Program-made: the position numbers and the translations under genes
Notes under the pieces: model-generated
What the model saw: the letters and a program-made list of their open reading frames with translations, nothing else
Databases searched by the model: none
What the model was told of the DNA's origin: nothing
Shown here: positions 51,533 through 60,027 of the stretch, piece by piece
How the letters are laid out: every line of letters starts with the position of its first letter
Numbering within the stretch: position 1 is the first letter of the stretch
Origin: LVI-A0039 sp033105485
Lineage (GTDB): Bacteria; Bacillota_I; Bacilli_A; UBA3375
Direction: 5' to 3'
Assembly: GCA_033105485.1 (NCBI GenBank)
Contig: CP136956.1
Coordinates: forward strand, 1 to 64,000
Length of the DNA stretch: 64,000 bases

Positions 51533-53932
51533 ATGAATAAGAGATTAAATAGACCAATGTATATTTATGCATTTGTGTTTTTACTTATTTTCAACTTCAG
51601 TGATGTAATCATTTATTCGAGTTCTGAAATTGGATTGAATGTATTAACACTAGTTGCTTTCTTATTACCTGTAATTTATGGAATATACCATATTAATAAT
51701 GATGAAGAGAAGTTACCAAAGCATCTTTGTTATATTGGTATAATAGCGGCAACAACATATCTGTTTTATGAAATAACAAACGAAGTTTTATATTTTGTTC
51801 TGTTTGAATTGGGGGAGCAGAATGTCCATGTAATCTATGATCACAAATATATTTTATATATAGTAATCTTTATAATTGTATTTTTATTATCTAAATTACA
51901 TCTGTCGAAACGCTTGATTTTAAGTGGGCTAAATTTTATATTTTTCACAACATTCGTTTTAATTGCATATGTAACGGTGTTTATGCTTACAAATGATGCT
52001 GCAACAGTAATAGTTGGAGACTTTGGGATGAAATATTTGATGGAGTGTTTCTTACCAATATTATTTTTAATATTTATAAAATTTGAGCCAGGTGTATATA
52101 AAAAATCGTTACTAACCGCTGGAGTTACATATTCATTACTAGTAATTATTACTGTATATGTTAGTAATGTTGTCTTTAATTCAGCTGTAGATGATATGTT
52201 TATTCAACAGTTTTTCATTAACTTCTTATATTCAAACTTTAACGTTACTATCGCACTTATGCTTTTAATTATTAACTCATTAAACTTAATGTACTTTGGT
52301 ATTGTAATTTTATCCTTAATACGTGAGTATGCGCTTGAAACAAAAGAAATTTCATCAGCTAGGGTTCAATTGACAAGTATGAGCACAGTCTTAGTACTAG
52401 CTGTTATCACTACTATATTTGGATATGATGCTACATCTTTCTTTGATATAATTCACAATTTATTAATTATTGTCCAAATTGGATTACTGATCGCTACATT
52501 ATCATTTAGTTTTTATTTGGGCATTAAAAAATATATGTCAACAGGCATGAAGTTTGCTTTATTTATCTTATCAACATTTCCAATTATTTACGCAACAATT
52601 TACCTATACATAATTGATAGTCCTTTAACAATTGCACTAGAAGACTTTATCAATTACTTAAACTTCATATTTTTAATATTCTCAATGATAGTTCTTATTT
52701 ACTATACCTTAGAAACTATCTTATTATGGTATGCGTACAATAAAAGGCTAACAATCGCTTCAATTGAAGAATGTGTAGTTGAAAAGCATTTTCATATTTA
52801 TGTTATGATTCCATGCATGAATGAAGACTTAGTTATAAATAGTACTGTTCGCAGTGTATTAAATAACGATTATCCTAACTTACGCGTTAATGTAATTGAT
52901 GATGCAAGTGATGATGAGACTGCAAATGAAGTACTAAAAGTTAAAGACCATAGATTGAATTTAATGCAAAGGGTCAAACCAAATGCTCAAACTGGTAAAG
53001 GGGAAGCTTTAAACTGGGCTTACTACCAACTGATTGAACAAATTAATGCTAAAGGAATTTCGCATGATGATGTATTAATTACAATTATAGATGCAGATAC
53101 TGATGTTGATGAAGATTTCTTCTACAAAGTAAATTATGTGTTTAATTCACGAAGGCAAGTAACGGGATTGCAATCTAAAGTACGCGTTATAGACTTGGAA
53201 GCTGATTCAGCTCAAGATTTAGAGTTTGCAGAAATTATTAATGCATCACAGTCATTACGTAATATTACCGGAACAGTTGCATTTGGAGGGAATGGTCAAT
53301 TTTGTCGCTTATCAACACTAGAATCACTAGAAGAGAATCCGTGGAGTAAATCACTTGTCGAAGATTTTGATCTATCAACTCGTTTATATTTAAAGAAAGG
53401 TTCAGAAGTTCAAAACATTCAAATTGATGATGTTTACATACGACAGACTGGTATTAAAAAGGATCCCGCCGCACTTGTTAAACAACGTGTTAGATGGGCT
53501 CAAGGAAATGTCCAGTCTTCAATTTATTTTATTCCTATTATTAAATCAAAGTTATTAAATAGAAAACAAAAAGCTGAATTATTCTCAACCCTAATAAAGC
53601 CATGGATGATGGCTATTGAATATTTAATTTTAATCTATACACTAGTTGTAATTGTTGACGCAATAATAATTAGTGGAATTACAAGCGCGATTGCTCTCAT
53701 TGTAATATTATTCCTTGTAATGGCCCTATATATATTAGTTATAAACTTTGTGTGGGCATTATTGTACAATCAGAAAAAGAATAAACGGATTAAACTTAAA
53801 GAAGTATTTAGTGATGTTTATTATCTAACAAAGTTCTTATTAACTCTAACACAAATATATCCACAATCAATTATTCGTTATTTTAAAAGTGAGAATGGAT
53901 GGGATAAAACAAAAAGACAAGAGAAGAAATAG
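51533..53932 (+). CDS. Processive GT2 glycosyltransferase with a large N-terminal membrane domain
   Basis: 799 residues in three parts. Residues 1-420 are almost entirely membrane, about a dozen segments by eye, of a type I do not recognise. Residues ~420-680 form a GT2 catalytic domain with the processive signature: IPCMNED and IDDASDD, DADTD near 519, EDFDLSTR near 609 and QRVRW near 650. Three or four more membrane segments end the protein. Such enzymes polymerise a beta-linked sugar and export it through their own channel. It is followed eight bases later by wecB, which suggests that UDP-ManNAc or UDP-GlcNAc is involved. The product is not known. Confidence 0.85.
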   Translation: MNKRLNRPMYIYAFVFLLIFNFSDVIIYSSSEIGLNVLTLVAFLLPVIYGIYHINNDEEKLPKHLCYIGIIAATTYLFYEITNEVLYFVLFELGEQNVHVIYDHKYILYIVIFIIVFLLSKLHLSKRLILSGLNFIFFTTFVLIAYVTVFMLTNDAATVIVGDFGMKYLMECFLPILFLIFIKFEPGVYKKSLLTAGVTYSLLVIITVYVSNVVFNSAVDDMFIQQFFINFLYSNFNVTIALMLLIINSLNLMYFGIVILSLIREYALETKEISSARVQLTSMSTVLVLAVITTIFGYDATSFFDIIHNLLIIVQIGLLIATLSFSFYLGIKKYMSTGMKFALFILSTFPIIYATIYLYIIDSPLTIALEDFINYLNFIFLIFSMIVLIYYTLETILLWYAYNKRLTIASIEECVVEKHFHIYVMIPCMNEDLVINSTVRSVLNNDYPNLRVNVIDDASDDETANEVLKVKDHRLNLMQRVKPNAQTGKGEALNWAYYQLIEQINAKGISHDDVLITIIDADTDVDEDFFYKVNYVFNSRRQVTGLQSKVRVIDLEADSAQDLEFAEIINASQSLRNITGTVAFGGNGQFCRLSTLESLEENPWSKSLVEDFDLSTRLYLKKGSEVQNIQIDDVYIRQTGIKKDPAALVKQRVRWAQGNVQSSIYFIPIIKSKLLNRKQKAELFSTLIKPWMMAIEYLILIYTLVVIVDAIIISGITSAIALIVILFLVMALYILVINFVWALLYNQKKNKRIKLKEVFSDVYYLTKFLLTLTQIYPQSIIRYFKSENGWDKTKRQEKK

Positions 53933-53940
53933 GAGTGAGA

Positions 53941-55026
53941 ATGAAGAAAATAATGTTTATTTTTGGTACAAGACCAGAATTTATTAAAATATATCCAGTT
54001 ATCAAGGAAGCAAAACAAGCAGGAAAAGAAGTTGTAGTTGTTAATACAGGACAACACAAAGAAATGGTAAATGAGTTATTAGAATACTTTAATTTAGAAG
54101 TTGATTATGACTTAGCAATTATGGATAAATGCAACGGATTAATGGATATATTAACAACTTCATTAAGTGGTTTAGATAAAATTGTGAAAGAAGTAAAACC
54201 AGATATAGTATTAGTACATGGTGATACTTCAGCGACACTTGCAGGAGCACTTGCTGCTTTTTATAATCAAGTAAAGTTAGGACATATTGAAGCTGGTTTA
54301 AGAACATACAATAAATTATCGCCTTTTCCAGAAGAAGTAAATCGTCAACTTACAGGAATTATAGCTGATTATCATTTTGCTCCAACTGAATTAACTAAAC
54401 AAAACTTACTTAGAGAAGGTAAATCGGAATCAGAAATCTATGTCGTTGGTAATAGTGCAATTGATATGCTAAACTATACAATTTCTGAAGATTATACAAA
54501 TGACGTTTTTGATTGGGTTGGCAACAACAAATTAATCTTAATGACTGCTCACCGTCGTGAAAATATTAATGATTTAGACGACATGTTTAAAGCAATAAAC
54601 CAAATTGCAGAAGAGCATAAAAATGAATATAAAGTATTATACCCAATTCACATGAATCCAGTAATACGCGCTAAAGCATCAAACTTCTTAACTTCAGACA
54701 ATATTAAAATTGTTGATCCTTTAGATACAGTTAACTTCCACAACATTATGAAGAGATGTAGTTTAATTTTAACTGATAGTGGTGGAATTCAAGAAGAGGC
54801 TCCGGCATTAGGTATTCCAGTTTTAGTGTTACGTGATACAACTGAAAGACCTGAAGGTGTTGAAGCTGGTACTTTAAAACTTGTTGGAACCAATCCCCAA
54901 GATATTATTTCAGAAGTAAACAACATATTAAATAATAAAGAAGAATACGATAAAATGTGTGGAGCTAAAAATCCATATGGTACGGGCGATACTTCTAAAC
55001 AAATAATTGAAATCTTAAGCAGATAA
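53941..55026 (+). CDS. wecB: UDP-N-acetylglucosamine 2-epimerase (non-hydrolysing)
   Basis: Interconverts UDP-GlcNAc and UDP-ManNAc for surface polymers. About 361 residues. FIFGTRPEFIKIYPVI at the N-terminus, VHGDTSATLAGALAAF, HIEAGLRTYNKLSPFPEE and TDSGGIQEEAPALGIPVLVLR are the family blocks, including the catalytic Asp, Glu and His. ATG 53941 follows AGGAG; GTG 53935 is possible. It is in one operon with the large GT2 synthase. Known alternative symbol mnaA. Confidence 0.95.
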   Translation: MKKIMFIFGTRPEFIKIYPVIKEAKQAGKEVVVVNTGQHKEMVNELLEYFNLEVDYDLAIMDKCNGLMDILTTSLSGLDKIVKEVKPDIVLVHGDTSATLAGALAAFYNQVKLGHIEAGLRTYNKLSPFPEEVNRQLTGIIADYHFAPTELTKQNLLREGKSESEIYVVGNSAIDMLNYTISEDYTNDVFDWVGNNKLILMTAHRRENINDLDDMFKAINQIAEEHKNEYKVLYPIHMNPVIRAKASNFLTSDNIKIVDPLDTVNFHNIMKRCSLILTDSGGIQEEAPALGIPVLVLRDTTERPEGVEAGTLKLVGTNPQDIISEVNNILNNKEEYDKMCGAKNPYGTGDTSKQIIEILSR

Positions 55027-55067
55027 AATATGGACTTTGCTCTGTTCGATCAAGTTTTACTTTTAAT

Positions 55068-55098
55068 TTGACCTCAAGTTAATATGAGGTGTTAAATA
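55068..55098 (+). promoter_or_regulatory. Second MerR-type promoter-like element
   Basis: TTGACC is followed by a 19-base spacer carrying CCTCA-N8-TGAGG, then a weak -10 (TAAATA). The layout copies the element at 48183. No intact gene follows; only a short protein-like remnant does. Confidence 0.5.
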
Positions 55099-55117
55099 TT
55101 TAGGTATCAGCAAATAA

Positions 55118-55210
55118 TTTATCGATGAATATGATGCAAAACAATTAATGGAAGAAAATGAAATTAATACAGCACAAATAAGAGATTATTGTTTAAATTA
55201 TAGCAAATAA
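55118..55210 (+). pseudogene. Short 3' remnant of an unidentified gene
   Basis: Thirty codons without a start read FIDEYDAKQLMEENEINTAQ (first 20) and continue to a TAA at 55208-55210. It looks like the acidic, helical C-terminus of a soluble protein. It lies behind a MerR-type promoter element, so the parent gene may have been a MerR target that has been deleted. I cannot name the family. Confidence 0.35.
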
Positions 55211-55215
55211 AAAAT

Positions 55216-55242
55216 GACCACCTAGTTAGGTGGTCTTCTTTA
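55216..55242. terminator. Strong bidirectional hairpin terminator
   Basis: GACCACCTA and TAGGTGGTC form a perfect stem. T-rich TTCTTT follows on the + strand and ATTTTTTATTT on the minus strand. Confidence 0.82.
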
Positions 55243-55259
55243 ATAAATCCCCATCTATT

Positions 55260-55342
55260 TACAAAAGGGGCAATAATAATCCGATTATAACCAAATTTTG
55301 AGTCTTTTATTATACAAAAGGGGCAAATGATGTTATAACATC
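55260..55342. repeat. 14-bp direct repeat and perfect 14-bp palindrome
   Basis: TACAAAAGGGGCAA occurs at 55260-55273 and 55313-55326, exactly 53 bases apart, followed by the perfect palindrome GATGTTATAACATC at 55329-55342. The region has no gene. An extended -10 TGTTATAAT on the + strand lies at 55353-55361 and would run antisense to the next gene. The elements look like protein-binding sites or the remains of an insertion. Confidence 0.55.
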
Positions 55343-55390
55343 TAAGAATTAATGTTATAATGTTACAGTCTGATAAACAAATAATTATAT

Positions 55391-56239
55391 TTAGTCTATC
55401 TTTATACTATTAGGATTAATCTGATTCATTGGTAATGTATGGCTCGCATACATCTTAAAATATTTAGCTGATATTATATTATATAAATCATTTAAATATT
55501 TAGTTTCAATGTGTAGATCATTGAGTTTTAATTCTACATAGTCATAAATAGACTGAACTTCTTGTTGATAAGTGCTCCACATCGAGTACAAGATAACCTT
55601 TTTAATAAAGAAAGTCTCTTCACAAGCAAGTTTATTACGAGCGTAGTAACTATCAGTATGCATATTTGATTTTGTGATGTATTTATCTATGATCCAATTA
55701 AGTTGATACTGATCAAGTAAATAAGATATAAAAGCAGGATCATTATTATAATAATTAGTTATGATCTGTTCACGTATCTTTTTAGTCTTAAGTAAATTCT
55801 CAAGAATATCAATTCTATAGATTTCTGATTTAGAGATGATACTATTTAAAATATTATCAAATTTAGAAAACTGTTGGTTGTGCAATGATAAGGTATTGTA
55901 AATCACTTTATCAACTTTTAAAGTTTCATATTTAGGATTAAATTTAAAATTATCATGAATTAATAGCTGTTTTTCAATATTATGAACAAAGGGTTCAAAG
56001 ACAGTACATGTTAAAATGAATACAGTTTCTTCATATCTAATTCTCGATTTACTATATGAGTTTTCATCGTATAGACGATCTTTAAGAATGTATTTATGAT
56101 TGATTCGTTCAAGATTTAAATAAGTAATAATATCATTAGAAATCATTTGATTCTCTTTGATATAAGTATTACACATTTGATCTCTAAATGGCTTGCTAGT
56201 TAATAGTTCGCCAATTACATCAATTTCATTTTTATTCAT
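55391..56239 (-). CDS. Unknown protein with internal tandem duplication
   Basis: 282 residues, soluble, no signal or membrane segment, rich in Asn, Ile, Lys and Tyr. Two halves are related: residues ~6-80 (IDVIGELLTSKPFRDQ ... YEETVFILTCTVF) and ~142-220 (IDILENLLKTKKIREQ ... CEETFFIKKVILY) share spacing and the final EETxFI motif. I do not recognise the family and know no function. GAGGTGAT precedes the ATG and a good minus-strand promoter lies upstream, so it is probably expressed. It is one of very few minus-strand genes and is flanked by repeats downstream. Base composition is even more AT-rich than its neighbours by eye, which may indicate transfer. Confidence 0.75.
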   Translation of the reverse strand: MNKNEIDVIGELLTSKPFRDQMCNTYIKENQMISNDIITYLNLERINHKYILKDRLYDENSYSKSRIRYEETVFILTCTVFEPFVHNIEKQLLIHDNFKFNPKYETLKVDKVIYNTLSLHNQQFSKFDNILNSIISKSEIYRIDILENLLKTKKIREQIITNYYNNDPAFISYLLDQYQLNWIIDKYITKSNMHTDSYYARNKLACEETFFIKKVILYSMWSTYQQEVQSIYDYVELKLNDLHIETKYLNDLYNIISAKYFKMYASHTLPMNQINPNSIKID

Positions 56240-56268
56240 TATTAATCACCTCGTAAGTTCTAAATATA

Positions 56269-56277
56269 ATTATATCA
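56269..56277 (-). promoter_or_regulatory. Extended -10 promoter of the unknown duplicated-domain gene
   Basis: Minus-strand TGATATAAT with a TTGTTA -35 at 18 bases; start codon 30 bases further. Confidence 0.65.
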
Positions 56278-56329
56278 CAACATATAGATTTGTAACAAAG
56301 TAAAAATTATCAGTACAAAGGAGGTATAT

Positions 56330-57754
56330 ATGGATTTAGCAACATTACTTGCCCATATTTCAGATGCTCTTTGGAGTATGTATTTTATGGTACCAATATT
56401 ATTAATCGGAGCAATTTATTTTTCATATAAAACAAGATTCGTACAATTTAGGCTGTTTGGTGCAGCAATTAACAAAATAAAAAAATCAGGAAGTCACGCA
56501 ACGGAAGAAGATGAGATTAGTTCTTTTCAAGCATTTGCAATCGGAGTAGCAGCAAGAGTCGGGACTGGAAATATGGCCGGTGTTGCAATTGCAATTGTAA
56601 CGGGTGGTCCTGGAGCAATCTTCTGGATGTGGGTTATGGCTTTACTTGGTGGTGCAACTGCATTCATTGAAGCGACGACTGCTCAGTTATTTAAAGTCCC
56701 AGATGAAGAAGTTAAATATCGTGGAGGACCTGCATATTACTTAAAGAATCAACTTAATAAGCCAGTATTAGCAGTTGTATTTGCAGCAACACTTACTTTT
56801 GGTTATGTATATGCAATGTTAGGATTACAAACTAATACAACTGCAACAGCAGTAGCTAACCAGCTATCATTATTTAATCCAGATATTAATACGCAAGCAG
56901 TATTACTTGTAATTGGAGCATTATTTGCTATTGTAACTGCATATGTTATTTTTTCTGGTACAAAGGAAATTGCAAAAGCATCAACTGTTATTGTTTCAAT
57001 TATGACAGTTTTATACTTTGGAATGGTAACTCTTGTAATGATTCTTAACATTACTAAAGTACCAGCAATGCTTGGATTAATCGTATCAAGTGCATTTTCA
57101 GCGCAATCTGTAGCCGGAGGAACACTAGGAACTATTATCTCAATTGGATTTAGACGTGGATTAGTTTCAAATGAAGCAGGGCAAGGGACAAGCGCAAATG
57201 CAGCAGCAGCAGCAAGTACAGCACACCCAGCAAGCCAAGGATTAATTCAGTCATTAGGGGTTTTCACTGATACAATTTTAGTGTGTACGGCAACAGCCTT
57301 CGTATTATTACTTTCAGGAGTTGATATGGTTGGTTCTGATGGGATTGTACTTACACAAACTGCCTTTGAAACAACACTTGGTCACTGGTCATCAATTTTA
57401 CTAACATTATCATTATTTTTCTTCGCGATTAGTACAATCTTAGGAATGTATTATTATGGACAAAGTAATTTTGAATTCATTTTCGGTGGACACAAATATC
57501 TAAAGTGGTATAAAGTCTCAGTTGTAGTATTCATTTTCTTCTCGGCAGTAGTTCAAACTCAAGCGCTGTGGAATTTTACAGATATTGCAACAGCAGTAAT
57601 GGCATTAATTAATATCTATGCATTATTTAGACTTAGAAAGTACCCAATGTTAATGTTAAAAGATTATGAGCAGCAATTAAAAGACGGAGTAGAAGATCCG
57701 CAGTTTAATGCTGAAGATTATGAATTAACAAAAGATTTGGAATTATGGAAATAA
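56330..57754 (+). CDS. Sodium:alanine/glycine symporter (AGCS family)
   Basis: 474 residues, about ten membrane segments. SSFQAFAIGVAARVGTGNMA followed by GVAIAIVTGGPGAIFWMW is the AGCS signature, and the C-terminal half keeps FRRGLVSNEAGQGTSANAAA and STILGMYYYGQSNFEF. It imports alanine or glycine with sodium. AAAGGAGG precedes the ATG. It is divergent from the unknown gene on the minus strand and ends in a terminator. Alanine supply could serve wall synthesis, but no such link is shown. Confidence 0.95.
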   Translation: MDLATLLAHISDALWSMYFMVPILLIGAIYFSYKTRFVQFRLFGAAINKIKKSGSHATEEDEISSFQAFAIGVAARVGTGNMAGVAIAIVTGGPGAIFWMWVMALLGGATAFIEATTAQLFKVPDEEVKYRGGPAYYLKNQLNKPVLAVVFAATLTFGYVYAMLGLQTNTTATAVANQLSLFNPDINTQAVLLVIGALFAIVTAYVIFSGTKEIAKASTVIVSIMTVLYFGMVTLVMILNITKVPAMLGLIVSSAFSAQSVAGGTLGTIISIGFRRGLVSNEAGQGTSANAAAAASTAHPASQGLIQSLGVFTDTILVCTATAFVLLLSGVDMVGSDGIVLTQTAFETTLGHWSSILLTLSLFFFAISTILGMYYYGQSNFEFIFGGHKYLKWYKVSVVVFIFFSAVVQTQALWNFTDIATAVMALINIYALFRLRKYPMLMLKDYEQQLKDGVEDPQFNAEDYELTKDLELWK

Positions 57755-57759
57755 ATTTA

Positions 57760-57784
57760 GACTCCTTAAATTGGAGTCTTTTTT
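57760..57784 (+). terminator. Intrinsic terminator after the symporter
   Basis: AGACTCC pairs with GGAGTCT around TTAAATT, followed by five T. Confidence 0.88.
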
Positions 57785-57810
57785 GTGCCATATTGGTTTT
57801 GTATTTTCGG

Positions 57811-57852
57811 CAAACTTATCATACTGCGTGACGTTGTATTGTTATAAGTTTG
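57811..57852. promoter_or_regulatory. Inverted repeat upstream of the GT2-GH16 promoter
   Basis: CAAACTTAT (57811-57819) and its complement ATAAGTTTG (57844-57852) are separated by 24 bases and lie ~50 bases upstream of the -35. A candidate activator or looped repressor site. Confidence 0.4.
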
Positions 57853-57900
57853 TTAAAACTGTATATTTTTTGTATCCTCAAAGTGTATTATGTTTATTTA

Positions 57901-57930
57901 TTGATTCTCATGTTTCTTTTTTGTTAAAAT
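57901..57930 (+). promoter_or_regulatory. Promoter of the GT2-GH16 operon
   Basis: TTGATT, an 18-base spacer ending in TGT, then TAAAAT: moderate -35 with extended -10. Confidence 0.65.
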
Positions 57931-57952
57931 AGTCACATAAAATTTAGATGAG

Positions 57953-59089
57953 GTGAGAGACATTTTAATTTTTCTTGTAGTAATAGGATTAATGCTATGG
58001 CACTTATTCAATAGTCGTAACCGAACAGAATTCGTTGAGGCCACTGAGTATAAAAGTTTTAGTATACTTTTACCAGCGTACAATGAGGAAGCATGTATCA
58101 ATAGGAGTATATTAGAGTGGTTAAAGCTTGAATATGCTGGAGATTTTGAATTAATAATAATAAATAATAATAGTTCGGACTTAACTTTAGATATTGCTGA
58201 AAAATACCATGCCGGACATATCAAAGTTATCACTTGTCTAGAACAAGGAAAAGCAAATGCTTTAAACATGGGATTAGATATCGCTAAATACGATTATATG
58301 GTCAGTGTTGATTTAGATAGTATTCCTGATAAGAATCTACTATATGAGCTAAATAATGTATATAACACAGACTCAAATATTATTGCTTGTGGTGGTCGTG
58401 TTGGAACTTACTATGTAAATGATGAATCGCCAAACTACTTAATGAAAATGCAAGAAGTAGAGCTAGACCAAGGGTTCTTAGTACTTAAGAATTCACATAA
58501 CTATTTAAATAATTCACTCACAATATTAAGTGGATGTTTAACTAGCTGTTCAATTGCATTTATGAATGAAAATAACATTCGTTATGATGAAGGTATCTGG
58601 GAAGATTTAAAACTTACTCTAGATATCCAAAAAGTATGTAAAGATACAGATTATTACATTGAATATAACTGTAAAGCACTTGTTAGAACACAAGTACTTC
58701 GAAGTTATCGTGCATTTTATAAACAGCGTAAACGTTGGGCAAGATCATATTTGTGTGGTGTAAGATGTTTTAAATTGCGCGATTTTAATCGTACAGTTTC
58801 TTTTTTACTATTCATTGAAGGTGGACTGTTTAGTTACTTTACAAATATTCTATCATTGATTTGGATTATTGTCGCAATTGTATACGGCGGAAGCGTACAA
58901 TTCTGGATGCTATTTTTATTAGGTTTTATAGTTTATGTACTATACAACTTTGCAGTCGGATACTACAACCTATTCGGTATGCTATATGGTTTCTTTATAT
59001 ATCGATACTTAAGTTTATTAATTAACTTAGTAGTTTTATATCGTCCAATGAAATATTTATATACGTGGGATAAACCACCAAGAGTTTAG
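57953..59089 (+). CDS. Processive GT2 membrane glycosyltransferase
   Basis: 378 residues. One N-terminal membrane segment, a GT2 domain, then several C-terminal membrane segments. Catalytic residues: LLPAYNEEACI, Asp near residue 75 in NNNSSDLT, DLDS near 120, WEDLKL near 216 and KQRKRW near 257, the D,D,D,QxxRW-like pattern of synthases for chitin-, hyaluronan-, poly-GlcNAc- or glucan-type polymers. The start is uncertain: GTG 57953 lies within a strong AGGTGAG sequence, which would itself place initiation at an ATT codon at 57962; no ATG occurs until ~57992. It is followed 10 bases later by a secreted GH16 enzyme. Confidence 0.87.
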   Translation: MRDILIFLVVIGLMLWHLFNSRNRTEFVEATEYKSFSILLPAYNEEACINRSILEWLKLEYAGDFELIIINNNSSDLTLDIAEKYHAGHIKVITCLEQGKANALNMGLDIAKYDYMVSVDLDSIPDKNLLYELNNVYNTDSNIIACGGRVGTYYVNDESPNYLMKMQEVELDQGFLVLKNSHNYLNNSLTILSGCLTSCSIAFMNENNIRYDEGIWEDLKLTLDIQKVCKDTDYYIEYNCKALVRTQVLRSYRAFYKQRKRWARSYLCGVRCFKLRDFNRTVSFLLFIEGGLFSYFTNILSLIWIIVAIVYGGSVQFWMLFLLGFIVYVLYNFAVGYYNLFGMLYGFFIYRYLSLLINLVVLYRPMKYLYTWDKPPRV

Positions 59090-59099
59090 GAGGGAAAGT

Positions 59100-60014
59100 T
59101 TGAAACGAGAAATATTTGCAACAATATTAATTACTGTAATTGTCTTAAATGGATTAATAGCAACAGTATTTGAGGTAGAACGTGAAGTTGCTATTAAAAG
59201 TGATTTTATTCTTGGATATAATGAACTTGTCAATCAAGATCTTGTATTTAGTGATGAATTCAATGGTTATCGTGATCCTAAATGGGTAGTTCAGGATGAT
59301 CAAACAAAGTATAACCGTCTAAGTGTTAATCAAGCTGAAAATGTTGAACTTAATGAGAATGGAGAACTTGTTTTAACAACTAAACAAGAAGAAGATGGTA
59401 GCATCACAACTCCATACTTAACACTAGCTGAAGATGACTTAGGTAATAAGTTAAATTATGGATATTATGAAGCACGTGTCAAATTCACTAATAATAATGA
59501 GTTTGAAGAAGATACCTCAGTTATACCAGGAACAAACATTTTAAAACCATGGGGAGCATTTTGGATGTATCCATTAGAAAATGGTTCTGGACTTGGAACT
59601 GAAATTGATGTAGTAGAAAATACGATTGCTGGAAAAGTATCAGGTTCAATTCACGAAGTTGATAATTATAGTGCATTAGATGAAGAACAAGCATCATCAT
59701 GGTTTAAAGGTAATGAATATGACTTAATTCCGAGTGTATACCATCGTTATGGTGTGTATATTGAACCAAATGAAACAGAGAACGCAGCTAACTACACATT
59801 ATATATTGATGGTGAAAAGATTGAAACTGTAACTTCAACACATCCTTTAGGTAACCAAACAGTTCACTTATCAATGGAAGTAGCAACAGAAGATTACCAA
59901 GAGGGTCTTCAAGGACAACCTATTGATGATTATAACGGAATATTAGATGAACAAATGATTGTTGACTATGTTCGTATTTATCAATATAATCCAGAACTTC
60001 ATGTTCGTGTTTAA
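59100..60014 (+). CDS. Secreted GH16-family beta-glycanase
   Basis: 304 residues. N-terminal signal or anchor segment (residues ~5-25), then a GH16 jelly-roll domain. LVFSDEFNGYRDPKW opens the domain, NYGYYEARVKF follows, and the catalytic motif is EIDVVE with Glu168 (nucleophile), Asp170 and Glu173 (acid/base). WGAFWMYPLEN and MIVDYVRIYQY are further signatures. GH16 enzymes cut beta-1,3 or mixed beta-1,3/1,4 glucans and some galactans. Start is TTG 59100 after AGGAGGG. Its pairing with a GT2 synthase suggests that it trims or releases the polymer made next door. A terminator follows. Confidence 0.92.
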   Translation: MKREIFATILITVIVLNGLIATVFEVEREVAIKSDFILGYNELVNQDLVFSDEFNGYRDPKWVVQDDQTKYNRLSVNQAENVELNENGELVLTTKQEEDGSITTPYLTLAEDDLGNKLNYGYYEARVKFTNNNEFEEDTSVIPGTNILKPWGAFWMYPLENGSGLGTEIDVVENTIAGKVSGSIHEVDNYSALDEEQASSWFKGNEYDLIPSVYHRYGVYIEPNETENAANYTLYIDGEKIETVTSTHPLGNQTVHLSMEVATEDYQEGLQGQPIDDYNGILDEQMIVDYVRIYQYNPELHVRV

Positions 60015-60027
60015 ATATACTAAAAGG

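Noticed and set aside
53935..53940. GTG start for wecB
   Set aside because: ATG 53941 is better spaced from AGGAG and matches the usual N-terminus MKKIMFIFGTRPE.
55260..55326. CRISPR-like repeats
   Set aside because: Only two 14-base copies, no third repeat at the same interval and no cas genes.
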